From NCBI RefSeq assembly GCF_029887875.1, contig NZ_JARXRM010000029.1, forward strand, positions 1 through 32,976: a stretch of 32,976 bases of DNA, in the 5' to 3' direction. This DNA is from Luteimonas endophytica. Its GTDB lineage: Bacteria; Pseudomonadota; Gammaproteobacteria; Xanthomonadales; Xanthomonadaceae. How positions within the stretch are numbered: the first letter of the stretch is position 1; each line of letters opens with the position of its first letter. Positions 6,825-14,514 of this stretch are shown in pieces. The translations under genes and the position numbers were made by a program. A model generated the notes under the pieces. That model saw nothing but the letters and a program-made list of their open reading frames with translations, made no database searches and was not told the DNA's origin.

Positions 6825-7822
6825 GCGGCGGCGACGCGGTCAAGCTGCGCGACACCCGCCCGCTGCCCGCGGCGCAGCGGGAGGCGCTGGCGCACGCGCG
6901 GCGGCTGTGCTGGTGGACGCTGCTGTGGATGAGCCTGGTCTCGGCGATGATGTACGCGGTGATGGGCGGCTCGCAGACGATGAAGACCGCCTTCATCGAG
7001 GACATGCTGAGCCTGCTGCCGCCGGTCGCGTTCCTGGTCGCCTCGCGTTTCCAGGCCAAACCGGTGGACCAGGAGTACGTCAACGGACGCACCCGCGCTT
7101 TCGACATCAATTTCCTTATCGCCGGCGCCGCGCTCACCGGTTTCGGGCTGATGCTGGTCTGGGACGGCCTGCATACCCTGGCCACCGCGACCCATCCGGT
7201 GATCGGCACCGTATCGATCGGCGACACCGTCGTCTGGAAGGGCTGGCTGATGATCGGCGCGCTGCTGCTCTCGGCGATCCCGCCGGCGATCCTCGGCCGG
7301 CGCAAACTGAAGCTCTCGCGCACGCTGGCGCTCAAGCCGCTGCACGCCGACGCCGATACCGGCAAGGCCGACTGGAGCACCGCGCTGGCGGGCGTCGCCG
7401 GGATCGTGGGGATCGGGTTCGGGTTCTGGTGGGCCGACGCGGCCGCGGCGCTGTTCATCTCCGGCAGCGTGCTGCACGACGGCCTCAGCAATCTCAAGGG
7501 CGCGGTCCGCGACATGCACGACGCGCGCCCGCAGCGCATCGATCGCAGCGAAGAGGATCCGCTGGTCGGGCGGGTCCGCGACGCCGTGTGCGCGCTGGAC
7601 TGGGTGCAGGCCTGCCGGGTGCGCTTCCACGAGGAGGGGTTCCGGCTGTGCGGCGTGGTGTTCGTGAGGGCCGCCGCCGAGGCGACCACGCCGGAACGGT
7701 TGCGCCAGGCGCACGATGCGGCGCGCGCGGTCCATTGGCGCATCGACGAGGTGATCGTCACCCTGCTCGGCGAGGAGCCGACGGATTCGAGCGAGGAAGG
7801 AGGGACTGCGGCTCGCGACTGA
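6821..7822 (+). CDS. Cation diffusion facilitator family transporter
   Basis: This 333-residue inner-membrane protein resembles CDF exporters, which exchange divalent metal ions (Zn, Fe, Co, Mn) for protons. About six hydrophobic segments are visible between residues 30 and 220, followed by a cytoplasmic C-terminal domain (about 240-320). Candidate metal residues are E60-D61 in TM2 (AFIEDMLSLLPP), H175, D177 and D179 (LKPLHADADTGKADW) and D206 (WWADAAAAL). The TM2 site is E-D instead of the common H/D-x3-D, so the metal cannot be named. The GTG start at 6821 overlaps the preceding stop (GTGA). The gene converges on 7832 with only 9 bp between stops. Confidence 0.82.
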   Translation: MSGGDAVKLRDTRPLPAAQREALAHARRLCWWTLLWMSLVSAMMYAVMGGSQTMKTAFIEDMLSLLPPVAFLVASRFQAKPVDQEYVNGRTRAFDINFLIAGAALTGFGLMLVWDGLHTLATATHPVIGTVSIGDTVVWKGWLMIGALLLSAIPPAILGRRKLKLSRTLALKPLHADADTGKADWSTALAGVAGIVGIGFGFWWADAAAALFISGSVLHDGLSNLKGAVRDMHDARPQRIDRSEEDPLVGRVRDAVCALDWVQACRVRFHEEGFRLCGVVFVRAAAEATTPERLRQAHDAARAVHWRIDEVIVTLLGEEPTDSSEEGGTAARD

Positions 7823-7831
7823 GCGCCGCGA

Positions 7832-8344
7832 TCAGCGCCTGGCGAGCCCCGGCGCGTCCGGCTCGCGCTGCAGGAATTCCTGCACGATCCCGCCGTGATT
7901 CGCGCGCAGCCATTCGGCCATCGCCAGTTCCTGCTGGAGGATGCGGTTGCAGACCTCGGCGATATCGGTCTCGCCGGCGGCCTCGGCGGCGATCACCAGC
8001 GCGCGGTAGGTGGCCGCCTCCAGGTATTCGAAGGCGTAGCTGGCGCCCATTCCCTTGACCACCTCGTCGCTCATCAGCGCGTTGCCCAGCGCCTGCAACG
8101 AGCCGGCCGCGCTGGCCGCCATGCTCCGGGCGGCCGGCACGGCGCCGCCAAGCCGTTCGATGCAGCCGCGGACGTCGTCGGCCTGCTGCCGCGTTTCCGC
8201 CGCGTGGCCGAGCACGCGGTTGCGCAGGCTGGTGTAGTGCTCCAGCCGTCCGGCCAGGGCGGTCAACATGGCGTCCGCCTGCTGCTCCATGGCGTACGCA
8301 TCCTGCAGCCACTTCAGCAGGCGCTCGCGGGTGGATGTCGACAT
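7832..8344 (-). CDS. DUF892 (YciE/YciF-type) ferritin-like protein
   Basis: This 170-residue, almost fully helical protein fits the ferritin-like DUF892 family (stress-induced YciF relatives). The N-terminal segment RERLLKWLQDAYAMEQQADAM is the family signature, with acidic residues able to coordinate a di-iron site. Later helices contain YLEAATYRALVIAAEAAGE and ILQQELAMAEWL. No enzymatic role is established for the family; members are linked to osmotic, oxidative and general stress. The ATG at 8344 has a strong GGAGGAG Shine-Dalgarno sequence immediately upstream, which fixes the start. It is monocistronic and convergent with the cation transporter gene. Confidence 0.85.
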   Translation of the reverse strand: MSTSTRERLLKWLQDAYAMEQQADAMLTALAGRLEHYTSLRNRVLGHAAETRQQADDVRGCIERLGGAVPAARSMAASAAGSLQALGNALMSDEVVKGMGASYAFEYLEAATYRALVIAAEAAGETDIAEVCNRILQQELAMAEWLRANHGGIVQEFLQREPDAPGLARR

Positions 8345-8657
8345 CGAAGCTCCTCCAGGTTTCGGTTCCCGGCCCGCGCGGTGGGCGGGGCGCGAACGGC
8401 AATGCTGGAACCCGAGCCGCCAAGACCGCGTGAGCCGGCGCGGCAGCGCTGCCGGCGGCGGGCGCGGCGCTCCACGGGCGCTCGCGACTGGCCCGGTGGT
8501 TCCTGGCAGCGGCATCAACAGCTGCCGACCGAGCGCGGCGGCGCTTCACGTGCAGGCGACGCCGGCGCCGGAACACTGGAATCATGCAGCCCGCTCCACC
8601 ACGATGCCGTGGCGACCGGCCGGGTCCGCCGACGCCGGCCCCGGCCGTGCTTGCTCC
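8345..8657. other. Intergenic region between divergent DUF892 and ion-channel genes
   Basis: These 313 bases hold the Shine-Dalgarno sequence of the minus-strand gene and must contain divergent promoters. I see no RNA gene, repeat-family copy or credible small ORF. Confidence 0.5.
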
Positions 8658-9677
8658 GTGAGCGTCGTCCTCGCCGGCAGCGGGGCCCTGCTCCTCGCTT
8701 TCGCGATCTACGATCTGTTGCACACCACCATCCTGCTGCAGCGGGCCGGACCGCTGACACGCTGGCTCGGGGCACGACTGGCCAGGCTGGGCCGGGGCCT
8801 GGCCGCACGGACCGACGATCGCAAGCTGCTCTCGGCGCTCGGCGTGGGCGTGCTGCTGGCCACGATCGCGACCTGGGGTTGCCTGATCCTGATCGCCTGC
8901 ACGCTGCTCTTCAGCGCCGACCCCGGCCTGGTGGTGGACGCCGACAGCGGCGAGCCGGCCGGGCCGGTGGAGCGACTCTACTTCGTCGGGTTCACCCTCA
9001 TCACCCTGGGCATCGGCGACTTCCGCCCCTCGGGCGCGGTGGCCCGATTGGCGACCATCGCCGGTTCCGGCGGCGGCTTCTTCTTCGTCACCCTGGTGAT
9101 CACCTATCTGGCCCCGCTGGTTTCGGCGGTGACCGCCAACCGTGCGCTCGCGGCGTCGATCGACGCGCTCGGCGGCACGCCCGCCGCGATGCTGCAGCGC
9201 TGCCTGGAAGACGACGGCCATCTCGCCTTCGACCATCATCTGCGCGAGTTGTCCGGAAGGCTCTCGACGGCCGCCGAGCAGCACGCGGCCTACCCCGCGC
9301 TGGAGTTGTTCCACGCGCGCCAGCGCGGTAGCTCGCTTGCGCCCATGGCGGCGGCCATGTGGGAAACGCTGGTCCTGCTCGAGCACGCGGTCGCGCCGGC
9401 ACGCAGACCTTCGGCGGTGACGCTGGCGGCGGCACGACGCTCGCTCGACGCCTTGCTGCGGGCGGTCGCCGCGGGGCGGCTGACGCACACCCGTGCCGAA
9501 CAACCCGCGCCGCCACCGGACCCCGATGCCGTGCCTGCCGCGTTTCGTCTGGCCGACGCCACCGAGCGGGTGACGCGCGCGCTGCACCTCCAGCCCGACC
9601 TTCCCCGCATCCTCCACGCGTGGGTACGCGAGGATGGATGGCGCTGGACCGATGTCCGTCACGACGGCGGCGGTTGA
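8658..9677 (+). CDS. Two-TM-type potassium/ion channel protein
   Basis: This 339-residue membrane protein has a first hydrophobic helix at 3-28, another at 60-85, a pore loop and an inner helix at about 130-155. The pore reads YFVGFTLITLGIGDF, with selectivity-filter equivalent T116-LGIG-D121. Canonical K+ channels have T-V-G-Y-G-D, so the filter has L for V and I for Y. The roughly 180-residue C-terminal region is soluble, helical and unlike RCK/TrkA domains. The family assignment is Ion_trans_2. A GTG at 8658 is chosen because it places the first TM helix at the N-terminus. No clear promoter or ribosome-binding site is seen. It is probably a single-gene unit. Confidence 0.75.
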   Translation: MSVVLAGSGALLLAFAIYDLLHTTILLQRAGPLTRWLGARLARLGRGLAARTDDRKLLSALGVGVLLATIATWGCLILIACTLLFSADPGLVVDADSGEPAGPVERLYFVGFTLITLGIGDFRPSGAVARLATIAGSGGGFFFVTLVITYLAPLVSAVTANRALAASIDALGGTPAAMLQRCLEDDGHLAFDHHLRELSGRLSTAAEQHAAYPALELFHARQRGSSLAPMAAAMWETLVLLEHAVAPARRPSAVTLAAARRSLDALLRAVAAGRLTHTRAEQPAPPPDPDAVPAAFRLADATERVTRALHLQPDLPRILHAWVREDGWRWTDVRHDGGG

Positions 9678-9889
9678 GACACGCCTACCGCGGCGCCAGG
9701 GTTGCGTAGCGGAACACGACAGCGGCGCTGCCCGTCGGGGACATCACGCAGACGCGTTCCATGATGGGCCATCAGGCCCGACAGCCCTAGGCTCAGCCGC
9801 CCGGCCGCGGGAGCACCCTGCGCAGCGAATCCTGGCGCGCGCGCCGAGTCCCAGGCGGCAGCCCGCCCTTCGGTCGCTTCGCGGGCGCC

Positions 9890-9895
9890 TACAAT
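9890..9895 (+). promoter_or_regulatory. -10 box TACAAT of cydDC
   Basis: TACAAT lies 25 bp before the cydD ATG at 9921 and overlaps an earlier in-frame ATG (9894), which makes that earlier start unlikely. A short leader of about 18 nt is predicted. The -35 is not obvious. Confidence 0.5.
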
Positions 9896-9920
9896 GGCGC
9901 GACCCGCCCGACCTACCCGC

Positions 9921-11723
9921 ATGGACCAGTCCCTCGCGGCCGAACCGCTGCCGCAGCCTTCCGACATCCGCGCCCGCCGGTTGCGTCGTCTCGACGCGCT
10001 GGCGTCACCGGTGCGCGGCCGCCTGCGCGCAGCCGGCGCGTGCGCGGTGCTCGCCGGCTGGCTGCTGGTGGCGCAGGCCGCGCTGATCGCGCTGGCGGTG
10101 CAGCGCGTGCTGGTGGAAGGCGGCGACCCGGCCGCCCAGTGGCCGGCGCTGACGGCGCTGGCGGCCATCGGCGCGGCGCGCGCGCTGCTGGGCTGGGGCG
10201 CGCGCGAACTGGCGGACGAAGCGGCAACGCGCATTCGCAGCGAGTTGCGCACGGTGCTGCCACGGCGGATGTTCGCAGCGGGCGTGCCATGGATCCGCGG
10301 CCAGCGCAGCGGCGGCCTGAGCGAGCTCGCCGCGACCCACGTCGATGCGCTAGAAGGATACTTCACCGGTTACCTGCCGGCGCGCGCCGAAGTGCTGGCG
10401 GTGCCGGCGCTGATGCTGGCGGCGGCGTTCTCGGTCGATGTCGTCGTGGGCCTGGTGCTGCTGTTGACCATGCCGCTCATCCCTTTCTTCATGATGCTGG
10501 TCGGCTGGGGCGCGGAAGCCGCAAGCCGCCGCCAGCTGCGCGCCCTGGCGCGCATGGGCGGGCACTTCGCCGACCGCCTGCGCGGGCTCGGGCTGATCCG
10601 CCTGTACGGGCGCGGCGAAGCCGAACTGGAAGGAATCGGTGCGGCCGCCGAGGCGCTGCGAGTCCGGACCCTCAAGGTGCTGCGGCTGGCGTTCCTGTCG
10701 TCCGCGGTGCTGGAGTTCTTCGCCTCGGTCAGCGTCGCGGTGATCGCGCTGTATCTCGGGCTCAGCTATCTGGGCATGATCGAGCTGCGCACCGCGCCGC
10801 TGACCCTCGGCACCGGGCTGTTCTGCCTGCTGCTGGCACCGGAGTTCTTCGCGCCGATGCGCAAGCTCGCAGCGCACTACCACGATCGCGCCGGCGCCCT
10901 CGCGGCGCTCGAGGAGATCGACACGGCGCTGGGTGCGCAGGCCGCCTCGTCCGCGGCATCGTCCTCGCGTTTCGACGGGGACGGCACCGCCATGGCGGAC
11001 CCCCAAGCCCGCGGCCGGCCCCGCTCGCGAGGCGAGCACCGGGCGGGTCCGGGGATGCGCGCCAACCGTGCGGACACCGGCGGGCGCGGGCTGACGCCCG
11101 CGGTGGTCCTTCGCGGCGTGGCCCTGCGCCACGCCGGCAGCGATCGCGATGTCCTGGTCGGATTCGACCTCGACATCCCCCCCGGCGGGTCCCTCGCCCT
11201 GGTCGGCCCCAGCGGCTGCGGCAAGAGCACCTTGCTGGAGGCGCTGGCCGGCTGGCTGTCGCCAGCGGCCGGAACGCTGCGCATCGAGCCCGCGGCGCGG
11301 ATCGCCTATGCGCCGCAGCGACCGCACCTGTTCCACGGCAGCATCGCCGACAATCTGCGCCTGGCCAAGCCCGAAGCCGGCGATGCCGAACTGCGGGCCG
11401 CGGCCGAGGCTGCGCAGGTCATGCGCTTCGCCGCGCACCTGCCGGCCGGCCTGGACACGGTGATCGGCGAGCGCGGCTTCGGCCTGTCGGGCGGCGAGGC
11501 GCGGCGCGTGGCGCTGGCGCGGGTCTACCTGCGCGATGCCGGGCTGCTGCTCCTCGACGAGCCCACCGCCTTCCTCGACCCCGATACCGAAGCGGCGCTG
11601 CTGGAGGCGCTGGCGAGCTACGCCCGCGGCCGCACCCTGATCCTGGCGACCCACAGCGCGGCCGCGGCGCGCATCGCCGACCGCAGCCTGGTGATGCCGG
11701 CGGCGCACGAGCCGCCGCGGTGA
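9921..11723 (+). CDS. cydD: Heterodimeric thiol (cysteine/glutathione) exporter ABC subunit CydD
   Basis: This 600-residue fused ABC exporter subunit works with CydC to export reduced thiols to the periplasm and is needed for cytochrome bd maturation. The transmembrane domain (about 25-330) has six helices. The ATPase domain carries Walker A G429-PSGCGKST, the signature LSGGEARR at about 522 and Walker B LLLLDEPTAFLD at about 541. Between the two domains lies a low-complexity Ser/Arg/Gly-rich stretch (about 339-394) that I do not expect in E. coli CydD. The ATG at 9921 is preferred over 9894, which sits inside the -10 box. The stop overlaps the cydC start by 4 nt. No cydAB oxidase genes are in view. 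Confidence 0.9.
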   Translation: MDQSLAAEPLPQPSDIRARRLRRLDALASPVRGRLRAAGACAVLAGWLLVAQAALIALAVQRVLVEGGDPAAQWPALTALAAIGAARALLGWGARELADEAATRIRSELRTVLPRRMFAAGVPWIRGQRSGGLSELAATHVDALEGYFTGYLPARAEVLAVPALMLAAAFSVDVVVGLVLLLTMPLIPFFMMLVGWGAEAASRRQLRALARMGGHFADRLRGLGLIRLYGRGEAELEGIGAAAEALRVRTLKVLRLAFLSSAVLEFFASVSVAVIALYLGLSYLGMIELRTAPLTLGTGLFCLLLAPEFFAPMRKLAAHYHDRAGALAALEEIDTALGAQAASSAASSSRFDGDGTAMADPQARGRPRSRGEHRAGPGMRANRADTGGRGLTPAVVLRGVALRHAGSDRDVLVGFDLDIPPGGSLALVGPSGCGKSTLLEALAGWLSPAAGTLRIEPAARIAYAPQRPHLFHGSIADNLRLAKPEAGDAELRAAAEAAQVMRFAAHLPAGLDTVIGERGFGLSGGEARRVALARVYLRDAGLLLLDEPTAFLDPDTEAALLEALASYARGRTLILATHSAAAARIADRSLVMPAAHEPPR

Positions 11724-13396
11724 GCGCGCCCCCACCCGCCGCCCTCGCCGGGGTCTTCCGCCGCCATGCCCTACCGATGGCGCTGGCGGTGCTGCTGCTG
11801 CTCGTCACCCTGGCCGCCGGCACCGGCCTGCTGGCCCTGTCGGGGCACTTCCTGACCGCGGCGGCGCTGGCCGGCGGCCTGGCGGCGGGATTCAATTTCT
11901 TCGCCCCCTCGGCGGGCATCCGCGCGCTGACCTTCGCCCGGATCGTGTCGCGCTACGCCGAGAAGCTGTTCGGACACGACGTCACCCTGCGCCTCGCGCG
12001 CGACCTGCGACTGTGGTTCTTCGCCCGGCTCCTGCCGCTTGCGCCGCTCGGGCTCGGCCGCGAGCGGATCGGCGATCTGCTGGCGCGGCTGGTCGCCGAT
12101 ATCGACATGGCCGATGGCGTGCTGGTGCGCGCGGTCGGGCCGCTGCTGGCGCTGGCGGCACTGGCCGCGCTGATGGTGGCGGCGAGCGCCGCGGTACTGC
12201 CGGTGGCCGGGCTTTGGATGGCGCTGGTGCTGGGGCTGCTGGGCGGTGCGGTGCCGCTGGTGGCGACGCTCGGCGCGCGCGACGCCGAGCGCGAGCGCGC
12301 CGAGGCTCGCGCTGCGCTGCGCCAGCAGATACACGAAGCGCTGGAAGGCGCGGCCGACCTGGTTGCGCTGGACGCGGTGGAGCACCGCGCCGCGGCGCTC
12401 GACGCCAGCACGGAAACCCTGGCCCGCCGCGAGCGGCGGCTGCAGCGGCGGCTCTCGTCCGCTGCGCTGCTGCACGGGATGGTGGTCGCCGTCGCCCTGC
12501 CGGCGCTGCTCGGCCTGCTGCTGTTCGCCTACCACGACGCGCGCATCGATGCGCCGACCGCGGCGGCGCTGCTGTTCGCCGGCATCGCGATGTTCGAGGC
12601 AGCGGCCGGCATCGGCCTGGCCTGGCGGTCGCTGCGCGTCGCGCTGGCCTCGCTGCGCCGCCTGCGCGACATCGCCGGGGGGGCGCCGGCGGTCGTCGAT
12701 CCGCCGGCGCCGCGCGAACTGCCGGCCAGCGGAGAACTGACGCTGCAGCACGTCCGCTTCGCCTGGGGCGGCGATGCGCCCCGGCCGGTGCTCGAGGACA
12801 TCGGGCTGGTACTGCCGGTGGGGCGACGCATCGCGATCTCGGGCGACAGCGGCGCCGGCAAGTCGTCGCTGCTGGCGCTGCTGCTGCGGCTGCGCGATCC
12901 CGACGCGGGATCGGTCCGTTTCGGCGGCGTGGAGCTGCGCGACTGCGCCCAGGCCGACTGGCACCGGCGCCTCGCCTGGCTGCCGCAGGATGCGCCGGTC
13001 TTCGCCGGCAGCATCCGCACCAACCTGCGGATGGGCGATCCCGCGGCCGACGACGACCGGCTATGGCAGGCGCTGCGGCGGGTGCGGATGGAAGATGCAG
13101 TGCGCGCCCTGCCCGGCGGCCTGGATGCCTGGATCGGCGAAAGCGGCGCCAGTCTCTCGGGCGGAGAATCGCGGCGCCTGGCGCTGGCGCGCGCGCTGCT
13201 GCGCGAGGCGCCGCTGCTGCTGCTGGACGAGCCGACCGGCGGACTCGACGTGGACACCGCGCGCGAGCTGATGCAGGACCTGGCGGCGGCCTGCGGTGGG
13301 CGCAGCGCGGTGGTGATCAGCCACGATCCCCTGCCCGCGGACGTGGTCCACGCCCGCTACCGCCTCCACGACGGCCGTCTCCACGGCCCGCTGTAG
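11720..13396 (+). CDS. cydC: Heterodimeric thiol exporter ABC subunit CydC
   Basis: This 558-residue partner of CydD has TM helices at about 15-300 and an ATPase domain with Walker A G375-DSGAGKSS, signature LSGGESRRLALARAL and Walker B LLLLDEPTGGLD. It begins with GTG in the GTGA overlap with the cydD stop, so the two are translationally coupled and likely made in equal amounts. The length is close to E. coli CydC (573). A palindromic repeat (13439-13546) follows the stop, ahead of the convergent regulator gene. Confidence 0.9.
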   Translation: MSAPPPAALAGVFRRHALPMALAVLLLLVTLAAGTGLLALSGHFLTAAALAGGLAAGFNFFAPSAGIRALTFARIVSRYAEKLFGHDVTLRLARDLRLWFFARLLPLAPLGLGRERIGDLLARLVADIDMADGVLVRAVGPLLALAALAALMVAASAAVLPVAGLWMALVLGLLGGAVPLVATLGARDAERERAEARAALRQQIHEALEGAADLVALDAVEHRAAALDASTETLARRERRLQRRLSSAALLHGMVVAVALPALLGLLLFAYHDARIDAPTAAALLFAGIAMFEAAAGIGLAWRSLRVALASLRRLRDIAGGAPAVVDPPAPRELPASGELTLQHVRFAWGGDAPRPVLEDIGLVLPVGRRIAISGDSGAGKSSLLALLLRLRDPDAGSVRFGGVELRDCAQADWHRRLAWLPQDAPVFAGSIRTNLRMGDPAADDDRLWQALRRVRMEDAVRALPGGLDAWIGESGASLSGGESRRLALARALLREAPLLLLDEPTGGLDVDTARELMQDLAAACGGRSAVVISHDPLPADVVHARYRLHDGRLHGPL

Positions 13397-13438
13397 CGCC
13401 CCATGGTTGGCGCCACCCGCCCGAATCGCGCGCCGGCC

Positions 13439-13546
13439 TGTAGGAGCGCGCCATGCGCGCGAAGGCCTGCGCGGCCGGCAATGCCCGGAGTCACCGCCAA
13501 CCCGGCCGGCGCCACTCGCGGCCTGCACGGCCGCGGGCCGCTCCTA
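13439..13546. repeat. Palindromic intergenic repeat, copy C
   Basis: It starts TGTAGGAGCG and ends GGGCCGCTCCTA. The interior matches copy B in the same orientation, including GCGCGAAGGCC, CCCGGAGTCACCGCCAA and a GGCC-rich right arm. It occupies most of the 166-bp gap between the convergent cydC and regulator genes. Confidence 0.8.
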
Positions 13547-13562
13547 TCGGCCACGCACCGGC

Positions 13563-14330
13563 CTACTCCGCCTGCGATCCCGCCAGCGTCTGCAACTGCG
13601 CCGGCTGCACCAGCGCGATCAGCCGCGGCGCATCGAACTCGATCATGCCGTCCTGCTTCAGCCGCGTGAAGCAGCGGCTCACCGTCTCGATGGTGAGGCC
13701 GAGATGGTCGGCGATGTCGTTGCGGGTCATCGGCAGGTCGACCCGGTCGGCGCAAGCGCCGAGCCGCTGCTGGCGTGCCGCCATGTCCAGCAGGAACCCG
13801 GCCAGTCGCTCCACCGGCGTCAGCCGCGCCAGCGTCATCAGGCTGGAGCGGGTGCTGTCCAGCTCCGCGCAGGCCTGGCGGAGCATGCCGGCTTCGAGCT
13901 CCGGGTGGCTGCGGCACAGCTGCTGCATGTCCTGCAGAGAAAACACGCAGAGGGCGCAGTCGGTCACCGCCTCGAACGTATGGCGATAGTGCGAGGCTCC
14001 ACTGAAGCCGATGAAATCCCCGGCCATCAGGAACCCGGCCACCAGCCTGCGCCCGTCGGGGAGCAGGCGCACCCGCCGGAGCATGCCGCGGGTAACGGTA
14101 TAGACATCCCGGCGCACCGCGCCCTCGCGCGCAAGGGTGGCCCCGGCCTGGATCCGCAGCTCGCCCGCCGCCTGCTCCATCTCCGCCGTGTCCGCCGCCG
14201 GCAGCGCTGCGCAGACGGCCAGGCTGCGGGTGAGACAGCCTTCGCAACCCGGATGCGGCTGGCGCCGGCCGTGATGCCCGCCCGGGCGTGACGGGGCGTC
14301 GGCGTCGAGCAGGGGCGAACGGGCGCTCAT
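13563..14330 (-). CDS. Crp/Fnr-family regulator, FNR-like
   Basis: This 255-residue transcription factor has an N-terminal Cys cluster (C29-x2-C32-x7-C40), a cyclic-nucleotide-binding beta-roll (about 45-150, with C124 and C127) and a C-terminal winged helix. The recognition helix contains ETVSRCFTRLK. The E-x2-SR pattern is that of FNR proteins, so binding to TTGAT-N4-ATCAA-type sites is likely. E. coli FNR has C-x2-C-x5-C plus a fourth Cys in the beta-roll. The spacing here is longer, so an oxygen-sensing Fe-S cluster is plausible but not certain. It is convergent with cydDC and divergent from parC. The ATG at 14330 gives the natural length; the open frame extends further upstream but would overlap the parC promoter. 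Confidence 0.82.
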   Translation of the reverse strand: MSARSPLLDADAPSRPGGHHGRRQPHPGCEGCLTRSLAVCAALPAADTAEMEQAAGELRIQAGATLAREGAVRRDVYTVTRGMLRRVRLLPDGRRLVAGFLMAGDFIGFSGASHYRHTFEAVTDCALCVFSLQDMQQLCRSHPELEAGMLRQACAELDSTRSSLMTLARLTPVERLAGFLLDMAARQQRLGACADRVDLPMTRNDIADHLGLTIETVSRCFTRLKQDGMIEFDAPRLIALVQPAQLQTLAGSQAE

Positions 14331-14481
14331 CTGCCGTGCATCATACCGCCGGGCGCATGAAGCGCCGTAGAAACCGCGACGGCGGCAGGATCGGCTGGGC
14401 GAGCAGCGCAGGACCCCGAACGCGACCGCCGCGCCGGCGCGATCCGGACCCGATGGACCGGACCCGCTAGGCCGGAACCGG

Positions 14482-14487
14482 TAGAAT
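14482..14487 (+). promoter_or_regulatory. -10 box TAGAAT of parC
   Basis: TAGAAT lies 27 bp before the parC ATG (14515), which predicts a leader of about 20 nt. The -35 region is weak. Confidence 0.5.
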
Positions 14488-14514
14488 CGGCGCCCCCACG
14501 CAGCCGCCGCGCCC

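Noticed and set aside
7758..9662. Long minus-strand frame across the DUF892 and channel genes
   Set aside because: No motifs. The DUF892 gene in another minus-strand frame has a strong Shine-Dalgarno sequence and family signature; the channel is on the plus strand.
9894..9896. Earlier ATG as the cydD start
   Set aside because: It lies inside the TACAAT -10 box, so it would not be on the transcript.
14331..14514. FNR box between the FNR-like gene and parC
   Set aside because: I found no TTGAT-N4-ATCAA or close variant in this gap.
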